Counted from the stretch's first letter, positions 16,047-24,799 are shown. The stretch is 64,000 nucleotides of DNA from Anaerolineae bacterium UTCFX1 (GCA_002050275.1 MWTB01000031.1:19654-83653), one strand, 5' to 3'. Numbers and translations: made by a program. The notes: generated from the sequence alone by a model not told the origin.

Positions 16047-17804
16047 TTACCCTCCCACCGCGTACGACCAGCGTTTAATGAGTTCACGCCTGCGGACCGG
16101 GTCGGCGGGAAGATTCAACGGACGCCCGCGAGCATCAATGATGACGCCCAATGCGCCGCCAGTAACAGTCAGCGACCCGCTCCGGCCTGCGCCTAACCCT
16201 GCATCAGCGCGACCGAACGGCGCGAGCGTCAACCGCGCCGTCTTGCCGTTCGGCAAAGGCAGAGTTTCCAGTCCGCCGAACTTCACTTCAGCGCGGGTTT
16301 CAGAACCGTCTTCATACGTCAATTTTGCGCGCACAACTCGATCTCCGATCGCGGCGGAAGCGACCACGGATACGATTGTTCCCGCGCCGAGAAACGCGCC
16401 CGCTTCCACCACTTGTTGCGGCAGGAAGTTATTGCGCGCCGCCGCCGCGCCCAACGACCCCATAATATTATTTTGATCGAACATTATCGGGGCAATTCCT
16501 TCGGGTTGAACGGCGTCAAGCAACAACAGCAAGCTTTGTCCCAGCGAAGCGCTGTCGGCAATTGCGCCGCCGCCCGCCAGAATTAAATCCAGTTTTGGCA
16601 TGCGGTCGGCTTGCGCCATTCTCATGCGAGCAGGAAATCTCCGTTGCGTTGCGCGCATCGCAAGATATAACGCCTGCCGCGCGATCGCTTGTAGGATGGC
16701 GTGTTCCTCCAACGTAGCAGGAACACTGACGGGATAAAGCGATTTTTGAAACAGGTATTCGCGCAGTGTATTTGCCGAAATATCAAGCGACATCCAACGC
16801 ATAATTTGTTCGATCTCGGTGTGCTGCAACAACGCATTCAAGTTTTCGCCCAAACCGAATTGCGGATATACGCCAAGCGTCAAATCGCCATTAAAGCCGG
16901 CGGCGATCGTCGCGCCCGAAGCGCCGAGATTTACATGGAGCAACCCGCGCCGTGATTCGTAAAGTTGACTTAGGAAGCGCGTCATGCGCCCCTGCGCGTA
17001 TGCGGTCGGTAAGATTGTTCCGCCCGTCCATAGATACAATTCATCTACGCCCTTAAGCTGACGTTTGCGAAGCTTAACCGTCAGATCGGCAAGTTCGGCG
17101 CTGGCTGGTTCGACATCTTCTACTTCGAGCGAAGGGCGCACGTTGGGGCTCGTCGCAAACACAGCGGCATGCTGGCTGAGCGTTTCTTGAGCATTGGAAG
17201 CCAACTGCTGATTCCCAGCGTACAAGATCATGGGACGTTTCTCTTCAGGCGTGACGTAACACGCCAGCCCTATCGTTTCAAGCATCTTCATGATCGAACG
17301 CGACGCGCCGCCGTCCACCCCGCCGGCGAGAAGGATCAAATCCGGTCTTGCCCGGATGATGTCGTCCAGCTGTTGGTCGGGCTTGCGGCGGTCAGCCAGA
17401 CTAAGTGTGTCAACGATCTGAGTATATGTTGATTCAGCCAGCCGTCGCGCGCTTTGCAGCGACACGTCCGGGAGCAAACCTGCTACCACTGTCCGCATCG
17501 TCGGTCCTGCGGAGATAGTCGCTACGACCGCGTCTACGCCAGAACCGTCCGGCTGTGAAGGCACAATTAAATTATCGTCTTGAGATCCAAGCAGCGTTAC
17601 GCCAAGAACGGCTTGCAGACTGCGAATCGCCTCACGCACTCCAATACCAACGTGTTTGTAGGGCGCTTCAGCGGTCGTAGGAGCCTGCCCTATTGCGATA
17701 AAGCGATATTGCCCTTCGACAACGTCAAAGAGTACAGCGCGCGTCGTGGCAGCGCCTATGTCAATAGCGAGGATAGACTCGGTTTGAATCAACGAAGTGG
17801 GCAT
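16047..17804 (-). CDS. MutL/GlmL-family ASKHA ATPase (glutamate mutase L-like)
   Basis: The 585-residue protein belongs to the MutL (GlmL) family, an actin/Hsp70-type ATPase first linked to B12-dependent glutamate mutase. The phosphate-1 loop is AIDIGAATTRAVLFD (residues about 14-28); later glycine-rich loops are LILLAGGVDGGASRSIM, NLGASGATIAAGF and LILAGGGAIADSASL, matching the ASKHA phosphate-2 and adenosine motifs. The length fits the family with an extra C-terminal beta domain. No glutamate mutase S/E subunits are present; instead it lies in a tight operon of membrane proteins, three bases after the upstream gene. A B12-enzyme chaperone or a PilM/FtsA-like scaffold role are both possible. 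Confidence 0.8.
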   Translation of the reverse strand: MPTSLIQTESILAIDIGAATTRAVLFDVVEGQYRFIAIGQAPTTAEAPYKHVGIGVREAIRSLQAVLGVTLLGSQDDNLIVPSQPDGSGVDAVVATISAGPTMRTVVAGLLPDVSLQSARRLAESTYTQIVDTLSLADRRKPDQQLDDIIRARPDLILLAGGVDGGASRSIMKMLETIGLACYVTPEEKRPMILYAGNQQLASNAQETLSQHAAVFATSPNVRPSLEVEDVEPASAELADLTVKLRKRQLKGVDELYLWTGGTILPTAYAQGRMTRFLSQLYESRRGLLHVNLGASGATIAAGFNGDLTLGVYPQFGLGENLNALLQHTEIEQIMRWMSLDISANTLREYLFQKSLYPVSVPATLEEHAILQAIARQALYLAMRATQRRFPARMRMAQADRMPKLDLILAGGGAIADSASLGQSLLLLLDAVQPEGIAPIMFDQNNIMGSLGAAAARNNFLPQQVVEAGAFLGAGTIVSVVASAAIGDRVVRAKLTYEDGSETRAEVKFGGLETLPLPNGKTARLTLAPFGRADAGLGAGRSGSLTVTGGALGVIIDARGRPLNLPADPVRRRELIKRWSYAVGG

Positions 17805-17807
17805 ACG

Positions 17808-18485
17808 CTAGAACCCGATCCATGGACGAATGAAATCTACCATCGCATTCAGCCGTTCGATCATAGCCGTCAACGCCGCCATATAGACTCCGGCGAACAA
17901 AACGCCGAACGTAATCGCGATAAATAAACGTCCTATCCCCGCAATGCCTTCAAAAACAATATTCCGTTTGGGCGTTCCATCGGGCGCGCGTCCCGCGCTA
18001 AACTGAAAATATGCCAGCGTCAACGCCGTGCCCGCCAACATTACGCCTCCTTCAACAAATCTTGCAAATGCGTCGCCAGAATCCGCTTGAACGTCTACAG
18101 CGCCGATCGCCGCGCCAACCTGCGGGATCAGCGTGCCTAACACCGCGCCGCCGAGCGCCGTCGCGGCGCCAACGCCCACGAATAGCGCCATAGCAACGCT
18201 GCCTAGACTCGATATCTTTGGGGAGAGTTTCGACAGCAACGAGACCCCTAAGATCAATGGAATCGCCGCCAACAGCCACTCTCCCAAATCTTCGCTATGT
18301 AATATGACGCTTACCTGCGGCGCCAATAGATATTGCCACACCACAGCCGCCGCATATCCTGAAGCCGCGCCGATGAACAAATACACAGCCATACGAAACA
18401 GAGGGTTGTCGTTGATCAAGTAGCTGAAGATTAACAACGTTAGAATAAAACCGATCAGTCCGGAGATAAAATCAAGCGTAAACAT
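17808..18485 (-). CDS. Polytopic membrane protein of unknown function in the MutL operon
   Basis: About 225 residues with six predicted membrane helices, starting with MFTLDFISGLIGFILTLLIF. The ATG at 18485 is chosen because it overlaps the upstream stop by one base (TAATG), a pattern repeated in this operon, and because the upstream extension would be basic and overlap another gene. Gly/Ala-rich helices (VAMALFVGVGAATALGGAVL) suggest packed helices of a channel- or complex-forming subunit. I recognise no family. Confidence 0.65.
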   Translation of the reverse strand: MFTLDFISGLIGFILTLLIFSYLINDNPLFRMAVYLFIGAASGYAAAVVWQYLLAPQVSVILHSEDLGEWLLAAIPLILGVSLLSKLSPKISSLGSVAMALFVGVGAATALGGAVLGTLIPQVGAAIGAVDVQADSGDAFARFVEGGVMLAGTALTLAYFQFSAGRAPDGTPKRNIVFEGIAGIGRLFIAITFGVLFAGVYMAALTAMIERLNAMVDFIRPWIGF

Positions 18486-20584
18486 TATCCCGCCTCGCCA
18501 TTTTTTCGCGCCCGCAAACCAGCGATCAGATTCCACAAGCCGCCCAACGCGATCAAGACGGCGGCGAGCGCCGCGCCTGCGCCAAACGAATCCCAATATT
18601 TCCGCGCAATGCCCGGGCGCGAATCATTGATAAATTCATAATACGCTGCATTCGACAACCCGCCGACTAAGCCAGCGATCTGTTGCGCCGAATAATACGG
18701 CAACAAGATCGGAGCCGCTTGCGCGCTGGCAGCGACCAGCCACGGTTGCGCAGCAAACGCCGGGTCAGCGCGACGACGCGCATATAATTGTTCCACCCAC
18801 GCCTGCCCCGACTCAGCCCGGTCGGTCAGTATAACAATCGCGGCATAATCGGTCATTGCAGAGACAGAAAAATTCGGCGTTTGTCCTGCCTGTGGAAGCG
18901 CTCGCACCGGATCTTCCAGAAATTCGCGCATGCCGATCAATCCGCCCGGCAAATACCCAAGGTTGACATAATTCTCGCCTTCAAGATAGCCTAGCCCTTG
19001 CGGCGCAGCCCGACTCACACCCGTATTCATCAACAGCCGCGAGACCAAACCAACGCCGTTCGGCGACGTAGAAACAAACGCCAAACGCGCCTGCGCAGAC
19101 AAGGCAAGTTGATCGAGCAACGGACCGCTTATCGCTTCCATTTCACCCGCGAGCGCAGGCTCGTAATCTATCGCCACTAATACGATTGAATTTTTTGTAA
19201 GACTATTGACCGCATTCAACGTCGAATCAACTTGCGGCGCGAACGCTCTAGGCGCCAATAGAGATTCCGTGCGCATAAACGCCATCCCGCCAAGCGCAAT
19301 GAGGAAGAGCGCGGATAACGCCCATCGTAACGCGCGTTGCGGCACAACGTTCGTCCGCGCTTCAACCGGACGCGGCATCGTCTCGCTGGCGAGAATATTT
19401 TCCAATAAGGAAGCGCCCGCGATCTGCTCATCTGTCGGCTGAAGTTTGAGAGAAAAAGCTTTCGGTCTGCGCGACGAACCAATTGGAACAAGCGGAATTA
19501 CACCTTCCAAGCCTGCCAGCGGACCTTGACTTTCAGGCGCAGCATAATCGCCCCGGCGAACCGCGTCGGTTTGGATTGTCGCTTCGGTCGGGCGCATACT
19601 CTGAACCCAACTCGGCAACTCGCCTGGCGATAGCGGAACATCCGCTTGCGTTTCGGGCGTTGCGAAAGGACTATCTCTACTATCGTCCGATTCGTTGAAC
19701 TCGATTGCGGCAGAGGATTGAGCAGAAGGATCAGTCTCGCGAAACCAGTCGTCAAGCGCGCCCGAAGCCGGCATAAGATCGTCGCCAGCCAAGCCGCGTA
19801 ACGGGTCTGTTTGCTCGGTCAACGGTGAAATTTCTTCAGGCGCAGATTCGTCGGCTAGTTCGTCTCGTTCGGGCAGCCAAACTGACATCGAGTCGGTCGC
19901 CGCCGCATCCGCTGTGGTATTGAGATCTTCAAGCCAACCCAAATTCGGTTGAAGTTGCGACTCCGCGTCAACAGTTGGCATCTCTTTTTGAGAGGATTCT
20001 TCTAGAGAATACAGCCAACTCAGGTCTTCCGCCGCTTGCGGTTGCGCGGGCGCTTCTGTGAAAGGATGTACGGGCGGCGCGCTTGCCTCCAATTCAAACG
20101 GATATGCCGAGTCTTTCGACGCTTCGGCAAACCATTGAGAAAATTCATCGTCTGCGGCTGGCGCAGGCTGAGCGTTTTCTTCGGCTGGCTCCTTGGCTGG
20201 CGCTTGAACGTCGGGCGCTGGTTCGTTCGCCTGTGGGCGTTTCGACGCCGACGGCACAATATCCGCAAGCCAATCTGGAATTTCTTCTCCGTCGTCCTCT
20301 GTTTGCGAAGCGAGCCCCGCCAGCAGATCTAGCGGCTCACTCTTCTGGGCTTTAGGCTTGTTCGCCTCCGCCTTGATCTCCGGCGGCGTTGTATCTCTTC
20401 CCTTCTCACGGATATCTCGTAGCCACTCTGGAAGAATCGGCTCAAGTTCGCCGGTATCTATCTTTACGGGGTCGTCGCCCGGGCGCACTATCGCTTCCGC
20501 CGCAAGCGGCGTTTGACAAAACTGACAATGTTCTAAGAAATCGGGATTATCTTTTCCACAATTGGGGCATCGAATTTCCGCCAT
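18485..20584 (-). CDS. Zinc-ribbon protein with long acidic linker and membrane-anchored extracytoplasmic domain
   Basis: About 699 residues. The ATG at 20584 follows a GGGAG sequence at good spacing; an upstream TTG is less likely. Residues 1-30 form a zinc ribbon with CPNC and CQFC pairs. Residues about 35-370 are disordered, Pro/Glu/Ala-rich and contain repeated short Trp-bearing motifs (LPEWLRDI, IPDWLADI, LSWLYSLEE, LGWLEDLN, LPSWVQSM), which look like multiple binding sites. A TM helix near residue 420 (ALSALFLIALGGMAFM) leads to an extracytoplasmic alpha/beta domain of about 220 residues, then a last TM and a basic tail. It is an obvious scaffold candidate in the operon. Confidence 0.7.
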   Translation of the reverse strand: MAEIRCPNCGKDNPDFLEHCQFCQTPLAAEAIVRPGDDPVKIDTGELEPILPEWLRDIREKGRDTTPPEIKAEANKPKAQKSEPLDLLAGLASQTEDDGEEIPDWLADIVPSASKRPQANEPAPDVQAPAKEPAEENAQPAPAADDEFSQWFAEASKDSAYPFELEASAPPVHPFTEAPAQPQAAEDLSWLYSLEESSQKEMPTVDAESQLQPNLGWLEDLNTTADAAATDSMSVWLPERDELADESAPEEISPLTEQTDPLRGLAGDDLMPASGALDDWFRETDPSAQSSAAIEFNESDDSRDSPFATPETQADVPLSPGELPSWVQSMRPTEATIQTDAVRRGDYAAPESQGPLAGLEGVIPLVPIGSSRRPKAFSLKLQPTDEQIAGASLLENILASETMPRPVEARTNVVPQRALRWALSALFLIALGGMAFMRTESLLAPRAFAPQVDSTLNAVNSLTKNSIVLVAIDYEPALAGEMEAISGPLLDQLALSAQARLAFVSTSPNGVGLVSRLLMNTGVSRAAPQGLGYLEGENYVNLGYLPGGLIGMREFLEDPVRALPQAGQTPNFSVSAMTDYAAIVILTDRAESGQAWVEQLYARRRADPAFAAQPWLVAASAQAAPILLPYYSAQQIAGLVGGLSNAAYYEFINDSRPGIARKYWDSFGAGAALAAVLIALGGLWNLIAGLRARKNGEAG

Positions 20585-20586
20585 AT

Positions 20587-21207
20587 TCAATCTCCCCCAT
20601 AAGGTCGGTCTATACCGAACATCACGCGCAGACCGGTCAACAATGCGCCCAGCGCAACGCCGATCAACAAACCGCGCGCGCCGCCTTGCGCGATCGTCCC
20701 AGCGACGTTGACGATCAATCCATCCAAAATTCCGTTGTCAAACGGTTTCGGCGCCATTGCCGCTAAGAAGAGGACAACGACGGCTAGAAAGAGAATCGCA
20801 GCCAAGTCTCTGCGCCAACGCAGAAGCCGGATGCCGGTATACGTCAACGTAACGACCAATAACGCCATCAGCGCGGCTTCCACTGGCGCGATCACGGCAT
20901 TCATGGTCATCTGCATCAACGGATCTTCCACGCCGAACAGAACGCCGTATGTAAACACGCTAAGCAACGAAAAAACCAAGATGACGCCTAACTCGCTTCC
21001 TTTTTGGCGTTTCTGAATTTTACCGATATGAACCGCGACCAAGTTTAAAACGCCGATAAAAACCGCCATGCCGCCAATCGTCATCGCCCAGTTTGTGAGG
21101 ATCGCCCGCAATTCCAACAACGCAGGAACTGGGAAGAAAAATCCTAACAGCACAATGAACGCGACCGCCATCGCCAGCGCCGTTGTTAAAATTGCCGTAA
21201 CCCGCAT
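20587..21207 (-). CDS. Polytopic membrane protein of unknown function in the MutL operon
   Basis: About 206 residues, six predicted TM helices. The ATG at 21207 overlaps the previous stop by one base (TAATG). The segments ILTNWAMTIGGMAVFIGVLN and LMQMTMNAVIAPVEAALMAL alternate with short charged loops (GKIQKRQKGSE, LRWRRD). No family is recognised. Its helix pattern and length resemble the other polytopic gene at 17808-18485, so the two may be distant paralogues or subunits of one complex. Confidence 0.65.
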   Translation of the reverse strand: MRVTAILTTALAMAVAFIVLLGFFFPVPALLELRAILTNWAMTIGGMAVFIGVLNLVAVHIGKIQKRQKGSELGVILVFSLLSVFTYGVLFGVEDPLMQMTMNAVIAPVEAALMALLVVTLTYTGIRLLRWRRDLAAILFLAVVVLFLAAMAPKPFDNGILDGLIVNVAGTIAQGGARGLLIGVALGALLTGLRVMFGIDRPYGGD

Positions 21208-21956
21208 TAGAAGTTCACCCCCAAAATCGTCAACGCCGCGCCAGCCAGCATGATCATAATGATCAGCCAACGCAATACGTCTTGCGCATTTAAGCTAGCT
21301 TCATGAGACATACCAGCGCCGCTATAAGCGCCAGCGGCAAATAATTCCTCGCCGACCAATGGATCAGGCGCAGCAGCGTATAGCAGCGCTTGCGCCGATA
21401 GACCGTCGCTCATGGCGACAAGGCTGGCGCCCTGCCGTTCCGCCGCATCGGCGATCAGCGCCGATTCGACGCCCAGATCGCCGATGATTATATGCGTTGA
21501 GACGCCTTCATCGCGCGCGATGGGAAGCGCCCCCGCAGCATAGGCAAAAGGCGAGAGTCCGGTTAAGCGTCCGGCGGAGACGCGAAAATCTTCTTCCGCG
21601 CCCGCAGCAGAATAGCCTGCGCGTAAAGCGTCTTGCGAAAGGATGGTCAGCGCGGAATCGCCGGATGTGACGACAGGCGGACGATCGCTGACGGAGGCAC
21701 GTTCGACGATCTGACGCAACATTGCCAGCCCAGCAAACGCCGAAGCGTTGCGCGCGGTCAACAAATCTCCCCGCCCAAGCGAAATATGCAAGCGTTTTCC
21801 GCTTTCTACCGAAAGCCCCACGTCGCGATTAAGGCGATCGTATGCGCGAATGCGGCGCAGGCTTGCGGGAACGCGCTTCCGCCACACGATGAATATAAGC
21901 AAAAGCGCCCCAGCGGCGATTAATACAATAGCGCCGATAATTGTTGACGCGCTCAT
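21207..21956 (-). CDS. Membrane-anchored alpha/beta protein (tentatively DUF6754-like)
   Basis: This 249-residue protein has TM helices at both ends (IIGAIVLIAAGALLLIFIVW and IIMIMLAGAALTILGV). Between them is a soluble domain with the motifs KRLHISLGRGDLLTARNAS, TIIG-like strands, and HIIIGDLGVESALIADAAE; this pattern recalls proteins annotated DUF6754, though I cannot confirm it. It overlaps the first operon gene by four bases (ATGA) and the next by one. Part of its sequence resembles the extracytoplasmic domain of the zinc-ribbon protein at 18485-20584 in helix-strand order, suggesting a shared fold. Confidence 0.6.
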   Translation of the reverse strand: MSASTIIGAIVLIAAGALLLIFIVWRKRVPASLRRIRAYDRLNRDVGLSVESGKRLHISLGRGDLLTARNASAFAGLAMLRQIVERASVSDRPPVVTSGDSALTILSQDALRAGYSAAGAEEDFRVSAGRLTGLSPFAYAAGALPIARDEGVSTHIIIGDLGVESALIADAAERQGASLVAMSDGLSAQALLYAAAPDPLVGEELFAAGAYSGAGMSHEASLNAQDVLRWLIIMIMLAGAALTILGVNF

Positions 21957-22192
21957 GCGGGCGTCTCGCCTTGCAGCAAGCGCGCAAACGCTTGCGTTGC
22001 TTCATTATTTTCAAGCAAGAGCGCGATCGAATTCCAATCTTTTCCCCCAACAAAAGGTTGAACCATATACATAGCTTGCGCGCCAAGCGCAGTGAACGGC
22101 GCGCCCGCTTCGAGCAACCAGAGCGCCAGTCCATCCAGTTTGAGTCGTTTGAGCGCTTCCGCCCAACGTGACCAAGCCAAATCCGATTGCAT
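21953..22192 (-). CDS. Small (79-residue) protein, first gene of the MutL operon
   Basis: A small helical protein with no TM helix and no recognised family; it contains LKRLKLDGLALWLLEAGAPF and a C-terminal NNEATQAFARLLQGE. The ATG at 22192 lies 6 bases after a TATACT box (minus strand 22204-22199), so it starts a probably leaderless operon transcript. Its stop overlaps the next start (ATGA), so it is translationally coupled to the rest of the operon. Confidence 0.6.
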   Translation of the reverse strand: MQSDLAWSRWAEALKRLKLDGLALWLLEAGAPFTALGAQAMYMVQPFVGGKDWNSIALLLENNEATQAFARLLQGETPA

Positions 22193-22198
22193 AAGCAA

Positions 22199-22237
22199 AG
22201 TATAGCATATTTTAAGGAATGAACCTCATAGTATAAT
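22199..22237. promoter_or_regulatory. Divergent promoter region of the MutL operon and the mcm/meaB/prs genes
   Basis: Two -10 boxes point away from each other: TATACT on the minus strand (22204-22199), 6 bases before the MutL-operon ATG, and TATAAT on the plus strand (22232-22237), upstream of mcmB, which has a GGAGG ribosome binding site. Confidence 0.6.
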
Positions 22238-22265
22238 TACGCTAGAATTCATTGGCGGAGGATGC

Positions 22266-22664
22266 ATGAGCGAACATACGATACGTGTTTTAGTTGCCAA
22301 GCCTGGGCTAGACGGGCATGATCGCGGCGCTAAGGTGGTGGCGCGCGCGTTACGCGACGCCGGCATGGAAGTAATCTACACCGGCTTGCGCCAAACTCCA
22401 GAGATGATCGCCGAAGCCGCGCTGCAAGAAGATGTGGACGTAGTGGGGTTGTCCATTCTTTCAGGCGCGCACATGGCTCTCGCTCCGCGCATTATGGAGT
22501 TGCTCAAAGCCAACGGACAAGATCAAGTGAAAGTGTTCATGGGGGGCATTATCCCCGATGAGGACATGCCCCGTTTGAAAGCGATGGGCATTACCGGCAT
22601 TTATGGTCCCGGCGCATCCACCGAGGATATCGTCAAAGAAATTCGCGAGGCGATGAAATCATAG
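22266..22664 (+). CDS. Methylmalonyl-CoA mutase small (B12-binding) subunit
   Basis: The 132-residue protein is the stand-alone C-terminal cobalamin-binding domain of methylmalonyl-CoA mutase. The DxHxxG motif is [16 protein letters not shown] and [10 protein letters not shown] follow in the usual order. With a catalytic large subunit encoded elsewhere it would interconvert methylmalonyl-CoA and succinyl-CoA in propionate metabolism. The length fits split (two-subunit) mutases found in Chloroflexota, Archaea and others. meaB follows after a palindromic hairpin. A GGAGG lies close upstream of the ATG. Confidence 0.88.
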   Translation: MSEHTIRVLVAKPGLDGHDRGAKVVARALRDAGMEVIYTGLRQTPEMIAEAALQEDVDVVGLSILSGAHMALAPRIMELLKANGQDQVKVFMGGIIPDEDMPRLKAMGITGIYGPGASTEDIVKEIREAMKS

Positions 22665-22690
22665 AAGTACGCAATATATATTGCGTACTT
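22665..22690. terminator. Perfect 26-base palindrome between mcm small subunit and meaB
   Basis: AAGTACGCAATAT is followed directly by its exact complement, immediately after the mcm stop codon, and then by a T-rich tract (TTCGTTTTT). It could act as a partial terminator, an RNA-stability hairpin or a protein-binding site. Confidence 0.55.
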
Positions 22691-22704
22691 TCGTTTTTAC
22701 AGCC

Positions 22705-23730
22705 ATGTCATTGACCCAACAAGTCCTCAAAGGCGACCGTCTTGCATTATCGCGCCTGCTTACGCTGGTAGAAAATAACTCACCCGAAGGACGCGCCGCG
22801 CTTGCGGAACTTTTTTCGCACACCGGCAAGGCGCACCTGATCGGAGTCACCGGTTCGCCAGGGACGGGCAAGTCGTCGCTTGTAAATCAGTTAGTTTTAC
22901 AGTATCGCAAAACGGACCAAAAGAAAGTCGCCGTCATCGCGGTTGATCCATCGAGTCCGTTCACGGGCGGAGCGGTGTTAGGCGATCGCGTGCGTATGCG
23001 CGATCTCTCCGGCGACGACGGCGTATTCATCCGCTCGATGGCTTCGCGCGGCTCGGTCGGCGGAATCGCGCAGACCACCGCAGCGTTGGCGCAAGTCTTT
23101 GACGCGGCTGGATATGAAATCGTCATCATCGAAACGGTCGGCGCAGGCCAAAGCGAAGTGGAGATTGCGCGGCTCGCGCATACCACGCTCGTCGTTGAAG
23201 CGCCCGGGCTGGGCGACGACATCCAAGCCATTAAAGCGGGAATTTTAGAGATCGCCGACATACTCGTCATTAACAAAGCGGATCGCCCCGGCGTGGAACA
23301 CACTGAACGCGCGCTGCGCTCTTCGCTCGAACTCGCTCGTCCCGTCTCGCGCGTATATCATCACGGACAAGCTATGACGGTCAAAGCGCATAAGCCTCCG
23401 CCCAACACATGGATTCCTCCCATCAATAAAACGATTGCAACCGACGGCTCCGGCATCGCGAAAGTGATCGAATCCATCGCCAAACATATGCAATATCTGC
23501 GCACAAGCGGGGAATGGAATGCTCGAGAGCGCGCCCGATTGCGCTCGGAAACGGAAGCGCTCGTGCGCGACACATTGATGACGCAATTTCTGGAAGGACT
23601 TCCAGAGGGCGCATTTGAATCTGCTTTAGAGCGAGTCTTCTCGCACAGCCTCTCGCCGATAGAAGCGGCGCAATTCTTAGCGCAAACAGAGCGCCCGCAA
23701 ACGCCTCGCGCAACCAAGGAGAAGCCATGA
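22705..23730 (+). CDS. meaB: Methylmalonyl-CoA mutase-associated GTPase MeaB
   Basis: About 341 residues of the G3E-type P-loop GTPase that protects methylmalonyl-CoA mutase and gates cofactor loading. Walker A is GVTGSPGTGKSSLVNQL (residues about 50-66); VDPSSPFTGGAVLGDRVRM and IIETVGAGQSEVEIA are the family switch/Walker B segments, and NKAD is the base-recognition motif. The ATG at 22705 is preferred to an in-frame TTG at 22681 because the latter lies inside the palindrome. prs overlaps its stop by four bases. Confidence 0.93.
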   Translation: MSLTQQVLKGDRLALSRLLTLVENNSPEGRAALAELFSHTGKAHLIGVTGSPGTGKSSLVNQLVLQYRKTDQKKVAVIAVDPSSPFTGGAVLGDRVRMRDLSGDDGVFIRSMASRGSVGGIAQTTAALAQVFDAAGYEIVIIETVGAGQSEVEIARLAHTTLVVEAPGLGDDIQAIKAGILEIADILVINKADRPGVEHTERALRSSLELARPVSRVYHHGQAMTVKAHKPPPNTWIPPINKTIATDGSGIAKVIESIAKHMQYLRTSGEWNARERARLRSETEALVRDTLMTQFLEGLPEGAFESALERVFSHSLSPIEAAQFLAQTERPQTPRATKEKP

Positions 23731-24719
23731 CCCAGCATCATTCGCACAGCATGAAAATGTACGGCAACATTAAACTATATGCGGGGTCAGGTTCGCCCGA
23801 CCTGGCGCAAAGGATCGCCGCATATTTGAACCAACCTCTCAGCCCGTGCGAAATCATTGAGTTCCCCAATGAAAATATTTTTATTAAATTGAAAAACAGC
23901 GCGCGCGGACAAGACGCTTACGTTATTCAGACCACCTCTTCGCCGGTGCATTACAACTTGATGGAACTGCTCATTATGATTCAGACCATCCGTCTCGACT
24001 CGGCGGCGCGCATCACGGCGGTCGTTCCGTATCTCTGTTATGGACGTTCGGATAAAAAAGATCAGCCGCGCGTCTCTATTAGCGCGCGCCTTGTCGCCGA
24101 TATGATCGAAGCCGCAGGAGCCGATCGTTATATGACATTCGATCCGCATGCGGGACAAATCCAGGGATTCTTCTCAATCCCTGGCGACGTGCTGACCGCT
24201 TCGCACATGATTACCGCGCATATCAATCAACATTTGCGCGCGCAAATGAAAAATCTCGTCGTAGTGTCCACCGATCTGGGATTTGCCAAAAAGGGGCGCA
24301 ATTACGCCCGCGATCTGGACGCCCCAATCGCCTTTGTCGAAAAGCGACGCACGGGAAACAGCTCAAAAGCGGAGGCGTTAACTTTGATCGGAAACGTGCG
24401 GGGCAAAGATGCATTAATCGTAGACGATGAAGTATTAACCGGCGGTTCTATCGAACAGGCGGTTGGCGTGGTCAAAAGGAACGGCGCGCGCGATGTATAT
24501 CTGGCATTTGTGCATCCGCTGCTTTCAAAAGGAGCGGCAGAACGGTTGGCAAAACTGCCGATCAAGCGCATCATTACCACCGACACCGTTCCTCTCCCGC
24601 GCCGAAAACTCCAAGCGCTCAAAGGGCGCATTACTGTGCTGTCTATCGCGCCCATGTTAGGCGAGGTCATCCAGCGCGCGCATGAAGGTCGCAGCGTGGG
24701 AGAGATGTTCAACGAGTAA
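23727..24719 (+). CDS. prs: Ribose-phosphate pyrophosphokinase
   Basis: The 330-residue enzyme makes PRPP from ribose 5-phosphate and ATP for nucleotide, His and Trp synthesis. The N-terminal half has the PRPP-synthetase hallmarks (NENIFIKLKNSARGQDAYVI, PYLCYGRSDKKDQPR, FDPHAGQIQGFF), and the PRPP-binding loop is VDDEVLTGGSI near residue 235. The first ten residues (MTQHHSHSMK) are a short His-rich extension that differs from typical starts; an internal ATG at residue 9 or 11 could also be used. It overlaps meaB by four bases (ATGA). Confidence 0.92.
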   Translation: MTQHHSHSMKMYGNIKLYAGSGSPDLAQRIAAYLNQPLSPCEIIEFPNENIFIKLKNSARGQDAYVIQTTSSPVHYNLMELLIMIQTIRLDSAARITAVVPYLCYGRSDKKDQPRVSISARLVADMIEAAGADRYMTFDPHAGQIQGFFSIPGDVLTASHMITAHINQHLRAQMKNLVVVSTDLGFAKKGRNYARDLDAPIAFVEKRRTGNSSKAEALTLIGNVRGKDALIVDDEVLTGGSIEQAVGVVKRNGARDVYLAFVHPLLSKGAAERLAKLPIKRIITTDTVPLPRRKLQALKGRITVLSIAPMLGEVIQRAHEGRSVGEMFNE

Positions 24720-24724
24720 AAATA

Positions 24725-24773
24725 GTTTCAAGTTCCAAACGCCGCGTGAGACTCGACGCTTGGAACTTGAAAC
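24725..24773. terminator. Long hairpin between prs and mutM
   Basis: GTTTCAAGTTCCAA (24725-24738) pairs perfectly with TTGGAACTTGAAAC (24760-24773), with a further CG/CG after one mismatch. No T-tract follows, so it may be an RNA hairpin or a factor-dependent terminator. Confidence 0.5.
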
Positions 24774-24799
24774 CTAAACCACGACGCCCAATATCGAAT

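Noticed and set aside
18486..18596. N-terminal extension of the membrane protein at 17808-18485
   Set aside because: It is basic, unlike a TM protein start, and lies within the zinc-ribbon gene; the TAATG overlap fits the operon pattern.
22681..22704. TTG start for meaB
   Set aside because: It is inside the palindrome; the ATG at 22705 leaves the full GTPase domain.
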